The position numbers and the translations under genes are program-made. This document shows positions 45,815 to 53,851 of a stretch of DNA of 64,000 bases, piece after piece. The notes beneath the pieces were generated by a model. That model worked only from the letters and a program-made list of their open reading frames with translations, made no database searches and was not told where the DNA came from. The stretch is from Streptomyces phaeolivaceus (lineage in GTDB: Bacteria > Actinomycetota > Actinomycetes > Streptomycetales > Streptomycetaceae). The stretch is taken from the NCBI RefSeq assembly GCF_009184865.1, contig NZ_CP045096.1, forward strand, positions 7,936,001-8,000,000, written 5' to 3'. Each line of letters begins with the position of its first letter. The stretch's first letter is position 1.

Positions 45815-46573
45815 ATGCCCTACGACCCGTCGGACTACCCGCCCTTCGCTGTCACCGTGGACCTGGTCGTGCTGACCGTCCGTCGTCACGCGCTCTGCGC
45901 GCTGACGGTACGGCGGGGCGAGCAGCCGTTCCAGGGGCGGTGGGCGTTGCCCGGTGGGTTCGTGCGGCCGGACGAGGACCTGTCGCAGGCCGCGGCCCGG
46001 GAGCTGGCCGAGGAGACCGGCCTGACCGCCCATGAACCGTCCGAGCCCGCTCATGACAACGGCGCGCACCTGGAGCAGTTGGCGACCTACGGCGACCCGA
46101 AGCGGGACCCGCGGATGAGGGTCGTCAGCGTCGCTCATCTCGCCCTCGCTCCCGACCTGCCCGCGCCGAGGCCGGGCGGGGACGCCAACAGCGCGCGTTG
46201 GGCGCCCGTCGAGGAGTTGCTGGAGCAGGGCGGCTACGGGCGTGACGGCGAGCCGGTGGCGCCGCTGGCCTTCGACCACGCGCAGATCCTCGCGGACGGG
46301 GTGGAGCGTGCCCGGTCCAAGATCGAGTACTCCTCGCTGGCCACGGCCTTCTGCCCGCCGGAGTTCACCGTCGGCGAGCTGCGGCGCGTCTACGAGGCGG
46401 TGTGGGGCGTGGCGCTGGATCCGCGCAACTTCCATCGCAAGGTGACGGGTACGCCCGGCTTCCTGGTGCCGACGGGGGGCACCACCACGCGGCAGGGGGG
46501 CCGCCCCGCCCAGCTCTTCCGTGCCGGTGGCGCCACCCTCCTCAATCCGCCGATGCTGCGTCCCGAGGTCTGA
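45815..46573 (+). CDS. NrtR-type NUDIX-domain transcriptional regulator
   Basis: This 252-residue protein has an N-terminal NUDIX domain and a C-terminal winged helix. The NUDIX box is complete: Gly, then REL-AEE-TGL in GGFVRPDEDLSQAAARELAE. The C-terminal part, FTVGELRRVYEAVWGVALDP followed by RNFHRKV, is the NrtR DNA-binding domain. NrtR proteins bind ADP-ribose or NAD and repress NAD-biosynthesis genes. With an intact NUDIX box this one may also hydrolyse ADP-ribose. No NAD gene is adjacent; a palindrome just upstream suggests autoregulation. Confidence 0.88.
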   Translation: MPYDPSDYPPFAVTVDLVVLTVRRHALCALTVRRGEQPFQGRWALPGGFVRPDEDLSQAAARELAEETGLTAHEPSEPAHDNGAHLEQLATYGDPKRDPRMRVVSVAHLALAPDLPAPRPGGDANSARWAPVEELLEQGGYGRDGEPVAPLAFDHAQILADGVERARSKIEYSSLATAFCPPEFTVGELRRVYEAVWGVALDPRNFHRKVTGTPGFLVPTGGTTTRQGGRPAQLFRAGGATLLNPPMLRPEV

Positions 46574-46669
46574 CACCGCGAAGCCGGTTCGTCCGCGCCG
46601 CAGCGTTCCACGGTCTCGGGCGTGCGGCGAGCGCCAAGGTGACCGAAAAAACGGACATACCGCGCTATC

Positions 46670-48829
46670 TTGCTTCAGGTGATCCAGGCCATCGGATTGA
46701 CCAGCAATCCCCGCAAGGAGTTTCCCCCCGCAGTCGACGACGTCTCCTTCGAGGCGCACTCCGGCCGCGTCACCGCACTCCTCGGGGCCCCCGGAGCGGG
46801 CAAGTCGACAGCGCTGAAACTCCTCCTCGAACTCCAACGGGGCCGTGGGGTCGCCTACTTCAGAGGCCGCCCCCTGCACCGCATCGCCCACCCCGCGCGC
46901 GAGGTGGGAGTGCTCCTCGGTGACGTGCCCGGCCACCCCGCCCGGACGGTCCGGAACCATCTGCGCATGCTCTGCGCGGCTGCGGCGCTGCCCACCCGGC
47001 GTGCTGACGAGGTCCTGGAGGTCGTGGGCCTGGTCAGCCTGTGCGAGGCGCGCCTGAACACGCTGTCGCGGGGCATGGACCGCCGCCTGGGCCTGGCCTG
47101 CGCCCTGCTGTCCGACCCGCACACCCTGGTGCTGGACGACCCCGCCGACGGGCTGGCCGTCCGCGAGGGCCGATGGCTGCACGGGATCATGCGGGCGCAC
47201 GCCGAGCAGGGCGGCACGGTCCTGTTCACCACCGGCGACCCCAAGGAGGCCGCGCGGACCGCCGACCGGGTCCTCACCCTGGAGCAGGGCAGGCTCGTCG
47301 CCGACCAGGACGTCGCCGAGTTCTCCCGCACCCGGCTCCGGCCCCGGGTCGCCGTCCGTACCCCGCACGCCGCCCGCCTCGGAGCACTGCTCACCAAGGA
47401 GGCCCGGACCGCGCGGCGTTCCGTGGAGATCGTGCGAGAGGACGGCAACCGCCTCTCGGTCTACGGCAGTACCTGCGCCGAGGTCGGCGAGATCGTGTTC
47501 CGGCACGGCATCCTCGTACACCAACTCGCGGACGAGATCGGGGACATGGGGCCCACGCAGGCGCCGGTGCGGCTGTCCGCCGCCGACGGAGAGCGGGAGG
47601 CGGCCGAGAGTGCCCATGGCGCGCTCCAGGCGGTCCAGGCCGTCCAGGGGCCGGTGGAGGGGCATCTGGCACCCGATCCGGCAGCCGGCTCGGCACCTGG
47701 CTCGGTGCCCGACTCGGTGCATGACTCGGTACCCGCCGGAGTGCCTCAGGCGGGCGCGGTCGGATCATGGGGATCGGCCGACGACGTACCGGACGTCAAC
47801 TCCGCGCCTCTCGCCGACGCCGGGTCGCATGCTCGCTCCGTGCCGCGCGCGGACCTCGGATCCAGTGATCACTTCACGCCACACACGGACTCCGAGCCCG
47901 GTGATCACTTCACGACGGACGCCGATGCCGGCTTCGAGGCTCCCGGCGAGCCCCACGCCACCCCCGCGACCGATGATCACCCCGCGCCGCAGCACGCCGG
48001 CCGGTCGTCCGGGACGGGTCCGCTGCCGCTGCCGCCGCCCATCGCCGTGCGCCCGGCTCCCAGTCCGTTGCGTCCGCTGCGCTACGAGCTGCGGCGGGCG
48101 GGCGGAGTCGGCACGGCGTACGTCACCGCCGCGACCGTGCTCGTCACCTCCGTTCTCATGGCGGTGGTCCTGGCCAGGATCGGGCACACCCCGCAGCCAC
48201 GGCTGCTGGCCGCATGGCCGAGGGAGCTGCCGCTGCCGCCCGCCGCCATCGGGGCGGGGCTGCTGGGAGCCATCGCCTTCGGCGACGAGTTCCGGCACCC
48301 GGCCCTGGCCACCGATCGCGGCACCGTGCCCCGTCGGCTGGGGCTGCTGGTCGCGAAACTCCTCGTGGCGGCGGCCACCGCCCTGCTGCTGGCCGTCCTC
48401 ACCGTCGGCTGCGACCTCGAAGTGCTCTATCTCGTCTACGGACCCGAACTCGTCTCGGTCCCCGCCGACTGGTTCCCGCTCGGCGCGAGTTGGGTCGGGC
48501 TCGTCGTCGGGTGCGCCTGGGCGGGCGTGCTCGCGGCCGGTGTCTTCCGTTCCACGTCCGCCGGGCTCGCCGCCGTGGTCGCCGTGCCCCTCGTCGTCGT
48601 ACCCCTGGTGCAGAAGGCGCTGGAGGGGGCGACTGCGCGGAGTGCGGTCGGGTTTCCGATGCGGCTGCGTGAGCTGGTCCTGATGCAGTGGCCGTTCGGG
48701 GGAGAGCGCTATCTGGAGGCCGTGGCCCGTGCCGTCTCCCAACCCGTGGGCGGGGCGCTGCTGTTGTCGCTGACGGCGCTGCTGGGCGCCTACGTGCTCA
48801 CGAACCTGCGCGGCCGGGTCCGGTCATGA
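46670..48829 (+). CDS. ABC transporter ATPase-permease fusion with degenerate ATPase motifs
   Basis: This 719-residue protein joins an ATPase domain (residues ~1-230), a regulatory-like segment, a ~170-residue Ser/Asp/Pro/His-rich linker with short repeats (~310-460), and a C-terminal membrane domain with about six hydrophobic segments. Walker A is GAPGAGKSTALKLLL and the signature LSRGMDRRLGLA. Walker B reads LVLDDPADGL with Asp in place of the catalytic Glu. The H-loop reads VLFTTGDPKEA with Gly in place of His. Such changes usually weaken ATP hydrolysis. The layout (one ATPase, one TM domain, one chain) resembles ABC-2-type exporters. The start is TTG at 46670; a GTG at 46679 is an alternative. 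Substrate unknown. Confidence 0.82.
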   Translation: MLQVIQAIGLTSNPRKEFPPAVDDVSFEAHSGRVTALLGAPGAGKSTALKLLLELQRGRGVAYFRGRPLHRIAHPAREVGVLLGDVPGHPARTVRNHLRMLCAAAALPTRRADEVLEVVGLVSLCEARLNTLSRGMDRRLGLACALLSDPHTLVLDDPADGLAVREGRWLHGIMRAHAEQGGTVLFTTGDPKEAARTADRVLTLEQGRLVADQDVAEFSRTRLRPRVAVRTPHAARLGALLTKEARTARRSVEIVREDGNRLSVYGSTCAEVGEIVFRHGILVHQLADEIGDMGPTQAPVRLSAADGEREAAESAHGALQAVQAVQGPVEGHLAPDPAAGSAPGSVPDSVHDSVPAGVPQAGAVGSWGSADDVPDVNSAPLADAGSHARSVPRADLGSSDHFTPHTDSEPGDHFTTDADAGFEAPGEPHATPATDDHPAPQHAGRSSGTGPLPLPPPIAVRPAPSPLRPLRYELRRAGGVGTAYVTAATVLVTSVLMAVVLARIGHTPQPRLLAAWPRELPLPPAAIGAGLLGAIAFGDEFRHPALATDRGTVPRRLGLLVAKLLVAAATALLLAVLTVGCDLEVLYLVYGPELVSVPADWFPLGASWVGLVVGCAWAGVLAAGVFRSTSAGLAAVVAVPLVVVPLVQKALEGATARSAVGFPMRLRELVLMQWPFGGERYLEAVARAVSQPVGGALLLSLTALLGAYVLTNLRGRVRS

Positions 48830-49011
48830 TCGTCGTCATCCTTTCGTGCTCACCGTCCGTACTCTTCCGTTGGCGCATTGCGCACAACTCCTCGTAGAAC
48901 GCCCACTTCTTTCCGATAAGGCGTCAATTGCGACGGGGTGAGCGATCACCCTTTCGTGTGCTTTTCACCAAAGACCTCAAGGGAGTTGGGAACGCAGCCG
49001 ACAAAGGATGC

Positions 49012-49899
49012 GTGAGTACCCTTGCGCACACCATGATGACCGCCGCCCGCTCCGCCGACTCCGGCCTCGCAGGACCGGGCGAACTCGACCGCTACCCCTA
49101 CGCCGAGCACCCCGGTGTCGACCGCGTGAGCCTCCCCGCCTGGGACGGCGCGGACCCCGAGCTGGGGCGCGTGGGCCGACGCGCCGCCGGGAGCCGCGGA
49201 CGCGGGCTGCACGGCCAACTCGTCCAGCAGCTCGGCCAGATGATCGTCTCCGGCGACCTGGGCGCGGACCGCCCCCTCGTGCCCGAGGAGATCGGCCAGC
49301 GCTTCGAGGTCTCCCGCACCGTCGTCCGTGAATCCCTGCGCGTTCTGGAGGCCAAGGGCCTCGTCAGCGCCCGCCCGAACGTCGGCACGCGCGTCCGTCC
49401 GGTCAGCGACTGGAACCTGCTCGACCCGGACATCATCGAGTGGCGCGCCTTCGGTCCGCAGCGCGACGACCAGCGGCGTGAGCTGAGTGAGCTGCGCTGG
49501 ACGATCGAGCCGCTCGCCGCCCGCCTCGCCGCCGGCCACGGCCGTGACGACGTGCAGCAGCGCCTCGGCGACATGGTCGAGCTGATGGGCCACGCCATGG
49601 CGCAAGGTGACCCGCTGACCTTCTCGCGCGCGGACGCCGAGTTCCACTCGCTGCTCATCCAGCTCGCGGGCAACCGCATGCTGGAGCACCTCTCCGGGAT
49701 CGTCTCCGCGGCGCTGCAGGTCTCCGGCAGCCCGGTCACCGGGTGCGACCGGCCGACGGAGGCGTCCCTGACGCACCACGCCAGGATCGTCGACGCCCTC
49801 GCCGCGGGCGACGGAGGGGCGGCCGAGGCCGCCATGCGTCAACTGCTCACCGTCCACCCCGAGGTGGAGCGTGTGGTGCCGGCGCCGCGCGAGCACTGA
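49012..49899 (+). CDS. FadR-type GntR-family transcriptional regulator
   Basis: This 295-residue protein has a ~70-residue leader before the winged helix (LHGQLVQQLGQMIVSGDLG, then VPEEIGQRFEVSRTVVRESLRVLEAKGLV). A FCD ligand-binding domain follows: LRWTIEPLAARLAA, RADAEFHSLLIQLAGN, LTHHARIVDALAAGD. The His/Asp residues of the FCD metal site (D-x3-H in DAEFH, then H in HHARI) are present. Ligands of this group are usually sugar acids or carboxylates. It stands alone upstream of hrdB. The GTG at 49012 has AAAGGA just before it and was preferred over an upstream in-frame start. Confidence 0.88.
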   Translation: MSTLAHTMMTAARSADSGLAGPGELDRYPYAEHPGVDRVSLPAWDGADPELGRVGRRAAGSRGRGLHGQLVQQLGQMIVSGDLGADRPLVPEEIGQRFEVSRTVVRESLRVLEAKGLVSARPNVGTRVRPVSDWNLLDPDIIEWRAFGPQRDDQRRELSELRWTIEPLAARLAAGHGRDDVQQRLGDMVELMGHAMAQGDPLTFSRADAEFHSLLIQLAGNRMLEHLSGIVSAALQVSGSPVTGCDRPTEASLTHHARIVDALAAGDGGAAEAAMRQLLTVHPEVERVVPAPREH

Positions 49900-50482
49900 G
49901 GGCGCCGAGAGCGGGACAAGGGCGGCGCGGCTCGGGCGCGGGCCCTTCCGTGACGTCGTTCCACCGGCGGCCCGTGCCGCCGGGCCCCATCGGATCCCCC
50001 CGGGATTCGGCGGGGTCCGGCGGCACGACCGGCGTCGGGCGCCGTCCGGAAGGCGGCGGGGCGGCGGGGGCGGTGCGCGGCCCCGGCGGGGGCGGCGGGT
50101 CCCGTGCGGCGGATGTCCCCGGAGAGGGTGCCGATCTTGGTGGGAACGATGATCCGCATTGAGGAGTTCGTTCGGGAATCGTTCGGGTACCCGTTGAAGC
50201 AGAATCGGTTGTGGCCTTGGTCGATTACCTCTGGCAGTATCTGACCGCTTTTGAGCGCTTACGGGGTGTGACTCGGGCCACGCAGATTGGGCGTAACGCT
50301 CGTGGGAACAGCGCGATGACCTAAGAGGTGACAGCCGCGGAGGGAATACGGACGCCGTTCACGGCGCTGTGCATCTTCCCGGCCCCCGCCCGCACCGTCG
50401 GCCCATTCCCAAGCCGGTGGTCGGCTCCTGTCCGCAGTGGACGGGGCCGGAAGCCGTTTTCCAACGTTCCGAGAGGTTGTTC
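49900..50482 (+). other. Long hrdB upstream region
   Basis: This gap of 583 bases contains no convincing gene. It holds the sigma-R type promoter at 50142-50168. A TGACTC hexamer near 50268 with TAACGC near 50294 could be a housekeeping promoter, but the spacing is poor. The first ~200 bases are G-rich spacer after the FadR-type gene. An untranslated leader of over 300 bases would precede hrdB from the sigma-R promoter. Confidence 0.5.
50142..50168 (+). promoter_or_regulatory. Sigma-R type promoter of hrdB
   Basis: GGGAAC (50142-50147), 18 bases, GTT (50166-50168) matches the SigR consensus exactly. hrdB of S. coelicolor is known to have a SigR-dependent promoter, so this position is expected. 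Confidence 0.7.
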
Positions 50483-52027
50483 GTGTCGGCCAGCACATCC
50501 CGTACGCTCCCGCCGGAGATCGCCGAGTCCGTCTCTGTCATGGCGCTCATTGAGCGGGGAAAGGCTGAGGGGCAGATCGCCGGCGACGATGTGCGTCGGG
50601 CCTTCGAAGCTGACCAGATTCCGGCCACTCAGTGGAAGAACGTACTGCGCAGCCTCAACCAGATCCTCGAGGAAGAGGGTGTGACGCTGATGGTCAGTGC
50701 CGCGGAGCCCAAGCGCACCCGAAAGAGCGTCGCAGCGAAGAGTCCGGCCAAGCGCACCGCCACCAAGACGGTCGCGGCGAAGACGGTGACCACCAAGAAG
50801 GCCACCGCCACAGCCGCCCCCGCGGTGCCCACCGCCGACGCCTCCGCCGAGGACGCCGCACCCGCCAAGAAGGCCGCCGCCAAGAAGGCGGTCGCCAAGA
50901 AGGCGGCCCCCGCCAAGAAAACCGTCGCCGCCAAGAAAACGGTGGCCAAGAAGACCACCGCCAAGAAGGACGACGCCGAGCTCGTCGACGAAGAGGTCCT
51001 CGAGGAGACCCCCGGCGGCAAGCCCGGCGAGGAGCCCGAGGGCACCGAGAACGCCGGCTTCGTCCTGTCCGACGAGGACGAGGACGACGCGCCCGCCCAG
51101 CAGGTCGCCGCGGCCGGTGCCACGGCCGACCCGGTCAAGGACTACCTCAAGCAGATCGGCAAGGTCCCGCTGCTCAACGCCGAGCAGGAGGTCGAACTCG
51201 CCAAGCGCATCGAGGCCGGTCTGTTCGCCGAGGACAAGCTGGCCAACGCCGACAAGCTCGCCCCCAAGCTCAAGCGCGAGCTGGAGATCATCGCCGAGGA
51301 CGGCCGCCGCGCCAAGAACCACCTCCTGGAGGCCAACCTCCGTCTGGTGGTCTCCCTGGCCAAGCGCTACACCGGCCGCGGCATGCTCTTCCTGGACCTC
51401 ATCCAGGAGGGCAACCTCGGTCTGATCCGCGCGGTCGAGAAGTTCGACTACACCAAGGGCTACAAGTTCTCCACGTACGCCACCTGGTGGATCCGTCAGG
51501 CGATCACCCGCGCCATGGCCGACCAGGCCCGCACCATCCGTATCCCGGTGCACATGGTCGAGGTCATCAACAAGCTCGCGCGCGTCCAGCGCCAGATGCT
51601 CCAGGACCTGGGCCGCGAGCCCACCCCGGAGGAGCTGGCCAAGGAACTCGACATGACCCCCGAGAAGGTCATCGAGGTCCAGAAGTACGGCCGTGAGCCC
51701 ATCTCGCTGCACACTCCCCTGGGCGAGGACGGCGACAGCGAGTTCGGTGACCTCATCGAGGACTCCGAGGCGGTCGTCCCGGCCGACGCGGTCAGCTTCA
51801 CGCTCCTCCAGGAGCAGCTGCACTCCGTCCTCGACACGCTCTCCGAGCGCGAGGCCGGCGTCGTCTCCATGCGCTTCGGTCTCACCGACGGTCAGCCGAA
51901 GACCCTCGACGAGATCGGCAAGGTGTACGGCGTCACGCGTGAGCGCATCCGCCAGATCGAGTCCAAGACGATGTCGAAGCTGCGCCACCCGTCGCGCTCG
52001 CAGGTCCTGCGCGACTACCTCGACTAG
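50483..52027 (+). CDS. hrdB: Principal RNA polymerase sigma factor HrdB
   Basis: This 514-residue group 1 sigma factor directs housekeeping transcription. The N-terminus ([17 protein letters not shown]) is followed by a long Lys/Ala/Thr-rich basic stretch (~residues 75-165) and an acidic stretch (~165-210), as in other Streptomyces HrdB. Region 1.2 starts [16 protein letters not shown]. Region 2 has [20 protein letters not shown] and [16 protein letters not shown]. Region 3 has EEELAKEL-like helices. Region 4 ends with [20 protein letters not shown]. The GTG start at 50483 gives [16 protein letters not shown], preceded by GAGAGG. A strong terminator follows. Confidence 0.98.
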   Translation: MSASTSRTLPPEIAESVSVMALIERGKAEGQIAGDDVRRAFEADQIPATQWKNVLRSLNQILEEEGVTLMVSAAEPKRTRKSVAAKSPAKRTATKTVAAKTVTTKKATATAAPAVPTADASAEDAAPAKKAAAKKAVAKKAAPAKKTVAAKKTVAKKTTAKKDDAELVDEEVLEETPGGKPGEEPEGTENAGFVLSDEDEDDAPAQQVAAAGATADPVKDYLKQIGKVPLLNAEQEVELAKRIEAGLFAEDKLANADKLAPKLKRELEIIAEDGRRAKNHLLEANLRLVVSLAKRYTGRGMLFLDLIQEGNLGLIRAVEKFDYTKGYKFSTYATWWIRQAITRAMADQARTIRIPVHMVEVINKLARVQRQMLQDLGREPTPEELAKELDMTPEKVIEVQKYGREPISLHTPLGEDGDSEFGDLIEDSEAVVPADAVSFTLLQEQLHSVLDTLSEREAGVVSMRFGLTDGQPKTLDEIGKVYGVTRERIRQIESKTMSKLRHPSRSQVLRDYLD

Positions 52028-52058
52028 GCGACACGGCACCCGCCCGCGCGTCTGTTCG

Positions 52059-52092
52059 GAAGGCCCGGTTCCCTCGAAGGAGCCGGGCCTTC
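52059..52092 (+). terminator. hrdB hairpin terminator
   Basis: GAAGGCCCGGTTCC (52059-52072) pairs with GGAGCCGGGCCTTC (52079-52092) around a six-base loop, 32 bases after the hrdB stop codon. Confidence 0.85.
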
Positions 52093-52171
52093 GGCGTGTG
52101 TGCGGCATGCGGAAGCCGATCCGGTGGATCACTCTGGGTGTGCCATCCATGTCCCGGAGTGAGGAGCCCGC

Positions 52172-52987
52172 ATGCGTCGATCGTTCGCCCGACTGCTGGC
52201 CGTCGCGGCCACCACGGCCGTCATACCGCTGGTGTCACCGCCACCGGCGACGGCCGAGGTCATCATCGGCGGTCATCCGGTCGAGATCTCCCAGGCGCCC
52301 TGGACGGTGGCGCTGTCCAGTCGTGACCGGTTCGGGGGTACGCGGGCCGGACAGTTCTGCGGCGGTGTGGCGGTGGGCCGCTCGACCGTCCTGACCGCCG
52401 CCCACTGCCTCAGCGAGAGCGTCCTGGGCGGTCCCCCGGAACGCCTCCCCGATCTGCGGATCATCGCGGGCCGCGCCGAACTGCAGTCGGCCGAGGGTCT
52501 GGAGATCCCGGTGAGCGGAGCCTGGGTCAATCCGGAGTACGACCCCTATACGAATGCCGGGGACTTCGCGGTGGTGACCCTTGCCTCACCGCTGCCCGAG
52601 GACTCCGTCATCGGACTGGCGGGGGCGGGTGACCCCGCGTACGCGCCGGGCACACCGGCCGCGGTCTACGGCTGGGGGGACACCACGGGTGCCGGCGACT
52701 ACGCACGGGGTCTGCGGGCCGCGCCGGTGAAGGTGCTGGCCGACTCGGTCTGCGAGAGGGCCTATCCGGGCAGCGCGGAGGGCCGATACCTGTCCGAGTC
52801 CATGGTGTGCGCCGGGGAGCAGCAGGGCGGCCGGGACGCCTGTCAGGGGGACAGCGGAGGGCCGCTCGTCGCCCAGGGGAAGCTGATCGGGCTCGTGTCG
52901 TGGGGCAGCGGCTGTGGACTCGCCGGGAATCCCGGCGTCTACACCAGGGGCTCCTACGTGGCCCGGGTGCTGGAGGAGAGCCGCTGA
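52172..52987 (+). CDS. Secreted trypsin-like (S1A) serine protease
   Basis: This 271-residue protease has a signal peptide (residues ~1-28, ending near PATA), then VIIGGHPVEISQAPWTVAL with an activation-type N-terminus. The triad is His in TAAHC, Asp in AGDFAVVTLA, Ser in CQGDSGGPL. The Asp six residues before the Ser (RDACQGDSGG) predicts trypsin-like cleavage after Arg/Lys. Six cysteines are placed for three disulfides. It lies downstream of hrdB behind its own start; the same order is found in S. coelicolor (from memory). Confidence 0.94.
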   Translation: MRRSFARLLAVAATTAVIPLVSPPPATAEVIIGGHPVEISQAPWTVALSSRDRFGGTRAGQFCGGVAVGRSTVLTAAHCLSESVLGGPPERLPDLRIIAGRAELQSAEGLEIPVSGAWVNPEYDPYTNAGDFAVVTLASPLPEDSVIGLAGAGDPAYAPGTPAAVYGWGDTTGAGDYARGLRAAPVKVLADSVCERAYPGSAEGRYLSESMVCAGEQQGGRDACQGDSGGPLVAQGKLIGLVSWGSGCGLAGNPGVYTRGSYVARVLEESR

Positions 52988-53071
52988 GGCGGTGCTCAGG
53001 AGCCCCTGCGCGGTCGCCTGCGCCGCCCGTGCCTCGGTGTCAGGCGCGAGCCGTGTGCGCGGCATGAGAGC

Positions 53072-53106
53072 GGGCGGCCACCCCGTGTGTACGGGAGTGG
53101 CCGCCC
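53072..53106. terminator. Long hairpin terminator
   Basis: GGGCGGCCAC (53072-53081) pairs with GTGGCCGCCC (53097-53106), and the inner CCCGT/ACGGG extends the stem to about 15 bp around a four-base loop. It lies between the convergent protease and zinc-binding-protein genes. Confidence 0.8.
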
Positions 53107-53152
53107 GGTCACCGGCCTCGAGCCGGTGGCGGCTCGTCGTAGGTGCGAAGCG

Positions 53153-53383
53153 TCAGCGCTCGTCCTCTTCTGCGGTCGCGGGAGCAGCCGTGAGCCGCTC
53201 CGTCTCGTCCTGTATCTCCGCGGCGATCTTCTTGAGCTCCGGCTCGAACTTGCGGCCGTGGTGGGCGCAGAACAGCAGCTCTCCACCGCTCAGCAGGACG
53301 ACGCGCAGGTAGGCCTGGGCGCCGCAGCGGTCGCATCGGTCAGCGGCCGTCAGCGGGGTCGCGGGGGTCAGAACAGTAGTCAC
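53153..53383 (-). CDS. Small zinc-ribbon-like protein (DUF7455-type)
   Basis: This 76-residue protein is conserved near hrdB in actinobacteria. It has a Cys pair in DRCDRCGAQAYLRVVL and Cys/His residues in LLFCAHHGRKFEPELKKIA, which together could bind one zinc ion. A Glu-rich helical tail follows. Function is unknown. It is transcribed opposite to its neighbours. Confidence 0.8.
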   Translation of the reverse strand: MTTVLTPATPLTAADRCDRCGAQAYLRVVLLSGGELLFCAHHGRKFEPELKKIAAEIQDETERLTAAPATAEEDER

Positions 53384-53851
53384 GTCGCCTCTTCTCTAGC
53401 TCGACGAGCTGTCGTACCAGGGTCAACATCCAACCAGGCCGAAAACGTTCCCGCTCGCGGCTTTAACTCGAAAAAATCTTTCCGGGCCGGCTGTCTGCTG
53501 CCGGTTGGCGGCGAATGAGCCGTAGTGCGTGTCTTCGTGTCGTACGGGTTCGCGCTGTCTGTCGGGTGGTTCTGGTGGTTGTTCTTTCGGTTGTACGGTC
53601 CTACCGGCTGGGTTGCCGTTTGTTCATGAGGACGTGCCCGGAGCCTAAATGGTTCATGCCTCGAAGGGAACGTGATATGTACTTCACCCCATCGAGGGAT
53701 CGAACGTGTATGCGACTCTGGACTACTCTGAGTTTTGGACGAGGGTGGCGTTACAACGGCTCTACCAGGCCTCGGTACCCTCGGACCGGCAACAGAGCCC
53801 GGCCCCTTACCCCAAAGGGCCTCACCTGAAATTCAGCGAGGAGCGAACCGC
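53384..53851 (+). other. parE upstream region
   Basis: This gap of 468 bases between the divergent small gene and parE is noticeably less GC-rich than its surroundings. It holds no convincing gene; the short open frame within it has no ribosome-binding site or codon bias. TTCATG near 53622 with TAAATG near 53645 (17-base spacing) could be a promoter. CCTCGA/TCGAGG around 53659-53697 could form a weak stem. Confidence 0.35.

Noticed and set aside
50174..50200. Second GGGAAT at about 50174 upstream of hrdB as another sigma-R promoter
   Set aside because: GTT follows after 13 bases, not 18, so the spacing does not fit.
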